Below, piece after piece: positions 56,630 through 64,000 of a DNA stretch of 64,000 nucleotides (its first letter is position 1; every line of letters begins with the position of its first letter). A program made the translations under genes and the position numbers. The notes beneath the pieces were generated by a model, which ran no database searches, was not told the origin of the DNA, and saw only the letters and a list, made by a program, of their open reading frames with translations. The DNA lies in the NCBI GenBank assembly GCA_028821775.1, contig JAPKFB010000008.1:33897-97896 (forward strand), read 5' to 3'. This DNA is from Roseibacillus sp. Lineage in GTDB: Bacteria > Verrucomicrobiota > Verrucomicrobiia > Verrucomicrobiales > Akkermansiaceae.

Positions 56630-58477
56630 TCACAAGTCACCGGCGTCGCCCGCCGTGATCATCCCATTGGCGATCACCAGATCCTGGTTCCCGTCATTAT
56701 TGAGATCGATGAAGTTCGAACTCCATGCCCAGCGGCCCATGTTGGCCCCGGAGGGTTGCGTGATGTCCTGGAATGTGCCGTCGCCCTGATTGAGATAGAC
56801 CGAATTTCCGCGCGCGTGCCGGCGCGCTTGCTTGCGGATGTCTGCATTCGCACCGGGGAGAAACTCCTTCTGCAGGGTGATCCGATTGCCGGCGTTCGAC
56901 CACATGTTGGCGACATAGAGATCTGCCAAACCGTCGCCGTTATAGTCACCCCAGGCCGCCGACATTCCCGGCCCGATGTCCTCGACCTTGGCCGAGGGCG
57001 CGATGTCGGTGAACTTGCGGCTGCCGGGCTGGGGTCCGGCGTCGTTGCGGAAGAGATTGTTGCGGCCGAAGTCGTTCGAGACGTAGAGGTCCTGATCGCC
57101 GTCGTTATCGAAGTCCTCCCAGGCGCAGGCCAGGCTGAAGCGCCGATTGTTGACGTTCATCCCGACCTCCCCGGTCACATCGCGGAAGGAGAACTTGCCC
57201 TCGTTTCGGAGCAAGGTGTTGGGACCGCCGTTGTTGGCGTCGTAGTAAGGCATGGGGATTCCGAGCGCGCCCTGTTCGGCCTTGATCGCGCCGCTCGCAT
57301 CGCGGCCGCAGAGATAGATGTCGAGATCTCCGTCATTGTCGTAGTCGGCGGCCGCGATCGAGTTGACCTGTCCCTCGCTTTGGTAGCTGCCTCGCGGAGT
57401 GAAGTGACCCTCGCCGTCGTTTTCCATGAGCGCGAGTTTCCAGGCCAGCCCCAGGACGAGATCCTGGTCGCCGTCGTTATCGAGATCGATGAAGAGGGCG
57501 CTGCGGCAGAAGTCGAGGACATCGACGCCGGCCTCGGCAGAGGTATCGCGGGCCGTGCCATCCGGTTGATGGATGAAGAGCCGATTGGGAAGGCCGCCGG
57601 GTTGGAGCAGGTAAAGGTCGTCGAGTTCGTCGCCATTGACATCGCCCACGATGACCCCCTGGGCCCCCAGGAGATCTGCAACCAGGCTCTTGTCCGAGCG
57701 TGCGCGCCAGTAATCGAAACTCTTTGCCAACTGCTGGCGGTAGCTCGCGGCTCCCGCCAGGACGGTCGGAGCTGCGTCGTAGAACTCGATCCGGCCGGCC
57801 TTTCCTGGGCGGACCTCGCGGTAGCCGGTGACCCGCACGGAGCGCAGGCGGGGGGGCGCCTCGGATGTCCATTCGCAGTGCCAGGCGGAAGTGATCTGCC
57901 TCCATCCATCGGGTCGTTTCCCGCGCATTTCGAAGAGCATCCTGGTTAGAGCGCGCTCACCCTGGAGTTCGACATGCATGACCTTGAACTCCGCCCGGCG
58001 CTCTTCGGCCCCCTCGAGCAGTGACGCCAGGGAGCGCAGGGCGTCCACAAATCCATCGGCTCCCCGGTGCTCCAGCTTCGCCCCGGCCTTGGCGTTCGGC
58101 GACGCCTCGGCGACACTCATGGTCACGTTCTCGCCCAGGGGCTGCAATTCGAGGAAGCGCAACGGGGAACTTGCGAAGCCTTCCGCGAGCAGCATCTCGA
58201 GCTTCGCCGGATCGAGATCCTCGGGATGAATGAGGAGCTTGGCGAGAGACTTCATTTTGACCGCGGCCTCCTCGCTCAGACTTTCACTCTCCCATCCCGC
58301 CTTGTCGGGATCGATCTCTGCGAATTCATCTGCCAGGCGCCGGTGCAGATCGAGTGAGCCGGACTGGGCGGAGACTGTTCCGTCCTCCGCTCCGTGGGTT
58401 TCGATCACGAAGGAGGACACCATCGCGGCGGCGGCGAGGTGGATGAGGGGACGAGACCGGAGGTGAGGAATTGCCAT
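56630..58477 (-). CDS. FG-GAP/VCBS-repeat exported protein (upstream half of a gene split by TGA)
   Basis: 615 aa from the ATG at 58477 (a GTG/ATG further up adds 11 residues). Hydrophobic export signal LIHLAAAAMVSSFVIETHG. A helical N-domain is followed by at least six FG-GAP calcium-binding-type repeats: DVNGDELDDLYLLQ, DLDNDGDQDLVLGLAW, DYDNDGDLDIYLCG, DFDNDGDQDLYVSNDFG, DYNGDGLADLYVANMW, DLNNDGNQDLVIANGM. It then stops at a TGA directly after DAGDL, where homologues continue. The frame stays open for another 690 codons into the ASPIC/UnbV gene. See the finding on this stop codon. Confidence 0.85.
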   Translation of the reverse strand: MAIPHLRSRPLIHLAAAAMVSSFVIETHGAEDGTVSAQSGSLDLHRRLADEFAEIDPDKAGWESESLSEEAAVKMKSLAKLLIHPEDLDPAKLEMLLAEGFASSPLRFLELQPLGENVTMSVAEASPNAKAGAKLEHRGADGFVDALRSLASLLEGAEERRAEFKVMHVELQGERALTRMLFEMRGKRPDGWRQITSAWHCEWTSEAPPRLRSVRVTGYREVRPGKAGRIEFYDAAPTVLAGAASYRQQLAKSFDYWRARSDKSLVADLLGAQGVIVGDVNGDELDDLYLLQPGGLPNRLFIHQPDGTARDTSAEAGVDVLDFCRSALFIDLDNDGDQDLVLGLAWKLALMENDGEGHFTPRGSYQSEGQVNSIAAADYDNDGDLDIYLCGRDASGAIKAEQGALGIPMPYYDANNGGPNTLLRNEGKFSFRDVTGEVGMNVNNRRFSLACAWEDFDNDGDQDLYVSNDFGRNNLFRNDAGPQPGSRKFTDIAPSAKVEDIGPGMSAAWGDYNGDGLADLYVANMWSNAGNRITLQKEFLPGANADIRKQARRHARGNSVYLNQGDGTFQDITQPSGANMGRWAWSSNFIDLNNDGNQDLVIANGMITAGDAGDL

Positions 58478-58546
58478 GCTCGGTGGGGAACCCACGCAGA
58501 ATTGCCCCAAGATTTATCAATCAGAGACTACATATAAACTCCTTTT

Positions 58547-58825
58547 TCACGAGAACAGCGCCCCTGGCGGGGTGAATCCACTCCATGATCCGGAGGCGAG
58601 GCTTGTGGAAACTTCCACCGCCGCGTCCAGGAAAGAGGGGTATCTCGGTTCCCAGCCGGTCGATCTGAGCTTCTCGTTACTCACCCGCTTTTGGCTCCAG
58701 GCCCGCTTGCAATTTTCCGGGCTCGGCCCCTTGGGCGGAATCGGGCGTTCAAAGATCTGCGCGAGGGCTTGATAACAATCGCCCTGGTGAAGGGGAGAGG
58801 AGTCCGCGACGTTATAGATCCGGCC
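58547..58825 (-). pseudogene. NAD-dependent epimerase (SDR) C-terminal remnant
   Basis: Minus strand reads IYNVADSSPLHQGDCYQALA, QIFERPIPPKGPSPENCKRA, WSQKRVSNEKLRSTGWEPRY, PSFLDA, the last ~70 residues of a nucleoside-sugar-type SDR epimerase (KRVSN.KLR.TGW.PRYPSF is the typical tail). The N-terminal Rossmann part is missing; instead the frame is fused at about 58822 to an integrase-like N-terminus. A broken gene end left by element excision or deletion. Confidence 0.7.
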
Positions 58826-58839
58826 GCGCGAAGTCTTCG

Positions 58840-59005
58840 CCTGGCCGGCGAGGTGTTTGTATCGCCGCTGCCCGCCCTCCTTCCAGTAGAGGGAGTCCAT
58901 GGGGTAGCCGTCCTTCCGGTTGACGGTGTAGATCTTCACCCTCGCAGGACCGGTTCCGATCTCCACGACGGTGCTTCGGCATTTGCGTTTCCGGGCCACC
59001 GGACC
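58840..59005 (-). mobile_element. Tyrosine-integrase N-terminal remnant beside tRNA-Ser
   Basis: Minus strand reads [54 protein letters not shown], which resembles the N-terminal beta-strand domain of integrases of mobile elements seen in Verrucomicrobia. It begins ~115 bases from the 3' end of tRNA-Ser and is then fused in frame to the epimerase tail. The catalytic domain is lost. Family assignment is by pattern memory; moderate confidence. Confidence 0.55.
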
Positions 59006-59119
59006 CGGGCATCGCGTCAACTTTTCTGGAATTCTTTCTGGAATTCCTGTCGCGGCATCCTCAGGAGGGCCGCTTTGCGTTGATGTTGAGGCCCTTGAGG
59101 AAGTGCCATTGAACGATGG

Positions 59120-59206
59120 CGGACAGGGTGGGATTCGAACCCACGGTGACATTGCTGCCACACACGCTTTCCAGGCGAGCCCATTCGACCACTCTGGCAC
59201 CTGTCC
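59120..59206 (-). tRNA. tRNA-Ser(GGA)
   Basis: Minus strand from 59206: GGACAGGTGCCAGAGTGGTC... with acceptor stem GGACAGG/CCTGTCC, D-arm, anticodon loop CTGGAAA giving anticodon GGA, a long type II variable arm (GTGTGTGGCAGCAATGTCAC), T-arm GTGGGTTCGAATCCCAC and discriminator G. CCA is not encoded. Its 3' end is the likely attachment site of the element whose integrase remnant follows. Confidence 0.92.
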
Positions 59207-59285
59207 AAATTATTTACGAAAAGCGAACGGGGCGGACCCTAAGGAGGGAGGACGCAATTGACAATCGCGAATCCTTCGCGGGGCT

Positions 59286-61001
59286 CTAAAAGGAGACCGT
59301 CACCCCGAGGTGGGCGCGGACCCCGCCCCCTTCCTCCAGCGGGACGCCCATATCGCCCCGGATCTTCAAGGCCGGGCCAGCCTGAACCCGTGCTCCCATT
59401 CCCAGGCTCAGGAAGCTCTTGGAGGCCTTCTCCCCCACTCCAGTCTCATCCCGCCAGCCGGTTCCGTGGTCGAGGAAACCGAGAAGCTGCACTTGAGTGG
59501 GAAGCCACGCTCCGATGGGAACCTCGATTGCTGGAGCGCGCACTTCGGCGGAAAGGGCGTAGCCGTGATCGCCGAGAAACTCACGCTCTTCATAGCCGCG
59601 CACCGTGGTATGCCCGCCGAGGGCAAGCTGTTCGGTGGGGAGCAAGGCCCCGCTGGCGAGTTGGAGCTGGCCCCGGGTGCGCAGGCTCCAGCCTTTGGGC
59701 AAGCGATGGGCCCAGATGGCCTGCGCCCGTCCATAAAGATAGCCCGACTCGGCCCCTGCCCGGAAGCGCGCGAAATCCTCGTCTTCGTTGCGGCCCGATA
59801 ATCCTCCCGGGCTGCCAACCAAGGAGGCCTGCACTTCGAGGGCACCACTCTTGAACTGCCGACTCGCCCGGTAGTCGGTCCGAAACTGCAACACTTCCAC
59901 CAGCGAACCCGGATGGGCATCTCCGCCCCCAAATACGAGAAAATTGTCTGATGACTTGAACTCCGCACCAAAGGATACCTCCTGCTTGAAATCCTTCCAT
60001 CGCCGGAGCTGAATTCCGTAGGCGCCGCCCAGCTGCCAGCTCGTCCCTTGCGAGACCACCTTCATCCCCGCCGACCTGCTTTCGGTGGAGAGGTCCGCGA
60101 ATGATCCACTCAGGCGGACGAAGTGGTGCCAGGGGTGAATGGGGAGCTCCCAGCCCAAGGCGTGCGCACTCAATTCCTCCAGAGATTCACCCGTCGTGAA
60201 TTGATAGTTGATCCCCTGATCCAAACCAAAGGCGTTGCCCCAGTTGAATCCGAGGAGGTAGCGGTTCTCTCCCGCCGCTTCCGCTCCGCTGTTTTCGTAG
60301 CCCGCATACACCCGCCACGGTCGACGCTCAGCGAAGGCAAAGACGATGTCGGCTTCTCCCTCGCCCACTCCCGGAGCCGCATAGAGGGCTGCCGGCCGAA
60401 AGGGATTGCGATTGAACCAGTCGAGATGCTCCTGCAAATCACTGCTGAGCAGAGGATCCCCGGCATCCAATTTTACTGCTCCCGCCAAGAGCTCGTCATT
60501 GAAAATATCCCCGCTCTGAATGCCCATCGTGCCGATGCGCCCTTCAATGATCTCTAACAGAAGAGTCCCATCCTTCAGATTCTGAACTGGAGCAAAGGCG
60601 TCAGTGACCGGACGATCGTGAGCCTCGTAGTAGCGCAGAACTGTTTCGAGCAAGCGGTCTAGGCCATTCTCGGTCAGGGGCCGACCAAGAAAGGAGAGGA
60701 GAGCCTCACCAAGCCCGTCGAGCTCGACGGTCAAGCCCTGGCCTCGCACTCTTCCGACGTGCGTGACGTCAAAGTGGAAACGCGCACCCTCTCCCCCGCC
60801 ATTCAACTCGATCGCTCCCAGCCTCCTCATCAAGACCGCGGACTCATCAACTCCTTCCTGAATCACCGCTTCCCGTTCCCCAAAGGGCAACTTGCCCTCG
60901 CGGCCCTTCTCCAACTCCCGCGGCGCAAGCTCCGACCCGATCTGGGCGTGCGCTTGCACCACCAGAAAAGAGGTCCATAAAATTGTGGCGATCCTGCGCA
61001 T
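59286..61001 (-). CDS. ShlB/FhaC/HecB-family outer-membrane transporter (TpsB-like)
   Basis: 571 aa with signal peptide (ATILWTSFLVVQAHA). POTRA domains: LTENGLDRLLETVLRYYEAH and DGTLLLEIIEGRIGTMGIQS; then a 16-strand-type beta barrel region (WRVYAGYENSGAEAAGENRY, LGFNWGNAFG, LSLGMGARVQAGPALKIRGD) ending in Phe (HLGVTVSF), the signal for outer-membrane insertion. The VRGYEE motif (HTTVRGYEEREFLGDHGYAL) is the Omp85/TpsB loop-6 signature. It would secrete a large beta-helical TpsA protein; no such gene is beside it. The divergent neighbour is a subtilase with unclear relation. Confidence 0.9.
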   Translation of the reverse strand: MRRIATILWTSFLVVQAHAQIGSELAPRELEKGREGKLPFGEREAVIQEGVDESAVLMRRLGAIELNGGGEGARFHFDVTHVGRVRGQGLTVELDGLGEALLSFLGRPLTENGLDRLLETVLRYYEAHDRPVTDAFAPVQNLKDGTLLLEIIEGRIGTMGIQSGDIFNDELLAGAVKLDAGDPLLSSDLQEHLDWFNRNPFRPAALYAAPGVGEGEADIVFAFAERRPWRVYAGYENSGAEAAGENRYLLGFNWGNAFGLDQGINYQFTTGESLEELSAHALGWELPIHPWHHFVRLSGSFADLSTESRSAGMKVVSQGTSWQLGGAYGIQLRRWKDFKQEVSFGAEFKSSDNFLVFGGGDAHPGSLVEVLQFRTDYRASRQFKSGALEVQASLVGSPGGLSGRNEDEDFARFRAGAESGYLYGRAQAIWAHRLPKGWSLRTRGQLQLASGALLPTEQLALGGHTTVRGYEEREFLGDHGYALSAEVRAPAIEVPIGAWLPTQVQLLGFLDHGTGWRDETGVGEKASKSFLSLGMGARVQAGPALKIRGDMGVPLEEGGGVRAHLGVTVSF

Positions 61002-61066
61002 CGATCTTCCGAGGAGAACTTGCGGGTTCCCCCCATGATTGACCAGACCTTTTGCCCAAAGCCATG

Positions 61067-61091
61067 GGCCCTTGGCGACTCGCCAAGGGCC
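61067..61091. terminator. 11-bp perfect hairpin in the tpsB-subtilase interval
   Basis: GGCCCTTGGCG-ACT-CGCCAAGGGCC lies 65 bases upstream of the TpsB-like start. Perfect stem, no T-run; could be a terminator or an operator/leader structure in the divergent promoter region. Confidence 0.45.
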
Positions 61092-61223
61092 AGTGGATTG
61101 CCTGTGAGTTGTTAGTCTTGTTCTCTAGATTTCTGTGACTTTGGGCTCTGGGAGGGCCCCTCCAGCGTGGAACGGTCCTTGAATGTGCTTTTCAACGACC
61201 AGTTTGATTTGTTTTAAGGGCTC

Positions 61224-61278
61224 GCAGGGAACTGCACCCGTCCCCGCACCTCAACCGCAGGGAATTGCACCAATTCCC
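61224..61278 (+). repeat. Two ~21-bp direct repeats upstream of the subtilase gene
   Basis: GCAGGGAACTGCACCCGTCCC (61224-61244) and GCAGGGAATTGCACCAATTC (61257-61276) start 33 bases apart, 50-100 bases before the ATG. Possible operator pair; otherwise this 330-base interval holds no gene. Confidence 0.45.
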
Positions 61279-61328
61279 ATTTTTCTGAAAATCGCTTCTC
61301 TTCGAGTGCGGTTGGAAAGAGACCATCT

Positions 61329-64000
61329 ATGACAGCTGCAAGTCGCCGTGTTTTTCACTTGGCCGCGATCGTCCTCGCGTCCGCGGGCCCACTCGCATTC
61401 GGGGAGATTCTTGACTTCAGAACCGCCTTTGCCAGCACCGCCAGTCCGCTTGACCGCGGCACCGCGAATTTTTCTTCGGTGGCGGCCGTTCCCGGAGTGG
61501 AGGACAAAAACTCGGCCCGCGCCTTTGCAGGCGGCTGGTTCACGAGACAGTTCAATCTCGGCGACCTCAATACGATTTTCAGCCAGACTGCGGAAGACGG
61601 AGTGCTCGTGGGCCTCACCCACGATACTCCCAACGCGCTTTGGGTTGCCGACTGGATGCTACAAGTCCGCTGCGACAACGGCAACGCACGGATCAATGAC
61701 GTCGCCATCTCTCCCTTGGGAGACATCTATGTTGGTGGCACTTTCGAGGGAGACGCAACCTTTGACCTCCCTCCCCCGCTCCCTCAAATCCTGCTCAGGG
61801 ACTTGCAGGGTGACGGAGCGCCCATCAGCTTTATCGCGATCGCAAGCCCCACCGGAGAGTGGCTCAACGCCTTCGTCGTTCCAGGCATGGAACTGCGCAG
61901 TCTTGCCCTGGATAGCGGGGGAGAAATCTTCGTGACCGGCCCTCCCATCCTGGCGCGCCGCATCGACCCCGCGGGCCTGGAAATCTGGAGCATCCCGGAA
62001 CCTCCTCGCACCATTTCCCTGCGACAGATTGCGGTGGAGCTCAACGCCACCGCACCCTTCATCTACATCCTCGGGACCTACAATCGAGATCCCAATCCGG
62101 CCGCCACGGATGAAGATGCCTTTCTCATTCAACTCGAGCGGTCCGCCGGGGCAGTGAAATGGCGCACCGATATTTCCTCCTCGGGAGACGAGCACGCCGG
62201 CGGCCTGGGGATCGATCCCCTGGGTGGGTTGCGGGTCTCGGTCTCCTCCGATGGACTCGACCTGCGAGTGGGCGGAACCTTGCTTCAGGATCTCCCCACC
62301 GTCTCATCACGACACTCGCATCTTCTCTTCATCGCACCGGATAGCACTCTCCTTCGCGACCGCTTGTTGGGAACTTCTCTCGCTCCGGGCGGAGAAATGG
62401 AAACTCACGATCTCGCCATCGACTACGCCGGTAACGCACACGTTGCCGTGAGTTTCCTCGGTCCTTTTGGTTTCGAGGGGATCCCCTACCCCGGACAGGA
62501 TGATACTGCCGTTGTTGCGGTCGATGCCCTCGCCACTCCCATTCGGTTCACCAATACCAGCGGGGCGGGGGCCGCCTTTGGAAATGCGGTTGCTGCGCCC
62601 GATCGCAACCTGCAGGTTCTCGCGGGAGGGCTTCAAGGCAGCGACCCAGAATTCTTCGACAACATTCTTCCCTTTGTCACCCTACCCGATCAACGCGCCT
62701 TCTTTAGTGGCCTTGAGCCCATCCTTGATCAGAAAGCCTACATCCTCACCAGTATCGCGCCCAATGTTCCGCTCGGCACCATGGCACAGCGAATCACTGC
62801 CGTGAGCGGCGAAGTTTACCGCTCACTCGATTCCCCGAACGGAAGGATTCGCCTTGTTGCAGCCTACCTCACAACGGAACAGCGCAGTGGCCTAGGACAG
62901 CAATTCACCTCAGTACCCGATCTTGATCTGCAGCAGGATGGCCTCGTCTCCGATTCCGGATGGGCCCTCGCAGCTCTCAATTCCGCACCTCCGACCGAAC
63001 CCTTTTCCTACACCTATCCGGAAACCTGCCACCAGACCGCGCTCTATCTCATCGACACTGCCATTGACACCTCCAGTGGCTATTTCAACGCCAACACCAA
63101 CCTCAACATCGGAGCATCCATCCTCGTGCGGGGAATCGGTGACCCGCTGGTCTCCAGCAAGTTTGATCATGGCACCGAGATGCTCAGCATGATCGCGGGC
63201 CCAACCTACGGCGCGGCGCGGGGCACGCCCATCGACGTCATCAGCTACGACATCTATCCCGACGGCGCGACCGCCAAGCTCAGCTCCCTGATCGAGGCCA
63301 TCCGTCTCTCCAACAGCGACAAGGCCCTCAACTATCCCTACGATCCCGCCGTCTACTGCATTGCCAGCAGCGCAACCACCCCCAGTGTCAGCCCCGCGAG
63401 CCTGGAAGCCGAAGTCGACTACGCCATCGGGCCCAATGTCTACGCCACCGTTCTAGTTTCCGCCGGCAACACCGACCACAAGGATGCCTCGGGCTTTACG
63501 CCCTCCGACCTGGGCGAGAAGTCAGGAGTTATCTGTGTGGGAGCGATCGATATCGACAACACCAAGCTCGCTAACACGCGAGGACCGGGGGGTGTCGACC
63601 TCTGGGCCCCCGGCGACACCGTCGCAGCGGCTGATGTTGCCGGCGACCCCACCACCGCAAGCGGCACCAGCCCGGCCACGGCCCTCACAGCGGCTACCGC
63701 CCTCATCTATCTCAGTGGCAATCCCGTCCTCACCCCGGCGGACCTGGAAACGGCAGTGGTCACTACTCACTCCCAATCGGATATCATTGACCCGATCACT
63801 TACATCCCCTCCACCGGCGTACCCGGCGTGATGGACTTCGCAGACTGGACCAGCTGGTATGACCTGATCGACACCGCAACCACGGGGAACGATGACGGAG
63901 ACAATTGGACCAACGAAGAGGAATACATCTGGGGCTTCGACCCCCGGGTGGTCGATTACGAAGGATCCCTGCTCGTCCTCTCCTACGACGCTGAAAGCTC
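61329..64000 (+). CDS. Large exported S8 (subtilisin-like) peptidase, cut by window edge
   Basis: At least 890 residues from the ATG at 61329, open to the window end. Signal peptide HLAAIVLASAGPLAFG. Residues ~110-480 are propeller-like repeats (INDVAISPLGDIYVGGTFEG; DLAIDYAGNAHVAVSFLGPF). An inhibitor-I9-like pro-region is suggested by RAFFSGLEPILDQKAYILTS and VPLGTMAQRITAVSGEVYRS. The catalytic triad is Asp576 (LIDTAIDTSS), His614 (FDHGTEMLSMIAGPTYGAAR) and Ser781 (TASGTSPATALTAATALIYL), with correct spacing. NTDHKDASGF contains the oxyanion Asn region (SAGNTDH). The C-terminus, likely a sorting domain, is outside. Frame checked at all three residues. Confidence 0.92.
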   Translation, partial: MTAASRRVFHLAAIVLASAGPLAFGEILDFRTAFASTASPLDRGTANFSSVAAVPGVEDKNSARAFAGGWFTRQFNLGDLNTIFSQTAEDGVLVGLTHDTPNALWVADWMLQVRCDNGNARINDVAISPLGDIYVGGTFEGDATFDLPPPLPQILLRDLQGDGAPISFIAIASPTGEWLNAFVVPGMELRSLALDSGGEIFVTGPPILARRIDPAGLEIWSIPEPPRTISLRQIAVELNATAPFIYILGTYNRDPNPAATDEDAFLIQLERSAGAVKWRTDISSSGDEHAGGLGIDPLGGLRVSVSSDGLDLRVGGTLLQDLPTVSSRHSHLLFIAPDSTLLRDRLLGTSLAPGGEMETHDLAIDYAGNAHVAVSFLGPFGFEGIPYPGQDDTAVVAVDALATPIRFTNTSGAGAAFGNAVAAPDRNLQVLAGGLQGSDPEFFDNILPFVTLPDQRAFFSGLEPILDQKAYILTSIAPNVPLGTMAQRITAVSGEVYRSLDSPNGRIRLVAAYLTTEQRSGLGQQFTSVPDLDLQQDGLVSDSGWALAALNSAPPTEPFSYTYPETCHQTALYLIDTAIDTSSGYFNANTNLNIGASILVRGIGDPLVSSKFDHGTEMLSMIAGPTYGAARGTPIDVISYDIYPDGATAKLSSLIEAIRLSNSDKALNYPYDPAVYCIASSATTPSVSPASLEAEVDYAIGPNVYATVLVSAGNTDHKDASGFTPSDLGEKSGVICVGAIDIDNTKLANTRGPGGVDLWAPGDTVAAADVAGDPTTASGTSPATALTAATALIYLSGNPVLTPADLETAVVTTHSQSDIIDPITYIPSTGVPGVMDFADWTSWYDLIDTATTGNDDGDNWTNEEEYIWGFDPRVVDYEGSLLVLSYDAES

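Overview
The window looks like a GC-rich chromosomal segment of a Verrucomicrobiota bacterium, probably Verrucomicrobiales. Evidence: a pilus locus in the same gene order as the Akkermansia Amuc_1102-1098 cluster, two DUF1080 proteins, a DUF5069 protein, a VCBS/ASPIC-UnbV protein, a lamin-tail-domain exoprotein, and many genes without a strong Shine-Dalgarno sequence but with CA-rich leaders. Genus-level placement is not possible from what I can see.

Layout. 1-5.6 kb: methyltransferase tail, OafA-type acyltransferase with SGNH domain followed by a bacterial relative of plant DUF579 glucuronoxylan methyltransferases, SUI1/YciH, cold-shock protein, a wrecked archaemetzincin, and a phosphodiester-glycosidase lipoprotein. 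6-15.8 kb: ychF, a zinc-ribbon membrane protein, a wrecked ADP-ribosylglycohydrolase, an HtrA protease overlapping a catalytically dead paralogue, trmO, a DUF1080 lipoprotein, galE, a wrecked metallophosphoesterase, and DUF423. 16-28.6 kb: one minus-strand run of 14 genes for a type IV pilus/type II secretion-like machine (PilT-like ATPase, pilin, PilM-PilN fusion, PilO-like, PilP-like, secretin, extra MshEN-like protein, PilB, PilC, small membrane protein, second pilin, three exported/membrane proteins). 29-45 kb is mostly housekeeping: ppdK, DUF1080, DUF5069, a beta-hydroxyacid dehydrogenase/MBL/NHL group, EF-hand protein, RNase R, a pilin with a decayed copy beside it, groEL-groES and dnaK. 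45.8-48 kb: katG. 48-54.6 kb is an accessory zone with IS3 remnants, a 57-bp repeat flanking a 672-aa membrane protein, and a lamin-tail exoprotein. 54.5-58.5 kb: a VCBS/ASPIC-UnbV/thioredoxin/TPR protein split by one in-frame TGA. 58.5-59.2 kb: tRNA-Ser followed by a fused integrase/epimerase scar. 59.3-64 kb: a TpsB-type outer-membrane transporter and, divergently, a large secreted S8 peptidase cut by the window edge.

Themes: extensive protein export and surface display (pilus, TpsB, HtrA pair, LTD and S8 exoproteins), and an unusual number of gene wrecks. At least two of these have the catalytic middle deleted while the ends remain recognisable, suggesting recent gene loss by internal deletion. 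The most interesting points are the expanded Amuc_1100-type pilus locus, the live/dead HtrA pair, the in-frame TGA in the ASPIC/UnbV protein, the bacterial DUF579 homologue, and two related short repeats inserted in frame into an IS3 transposase.
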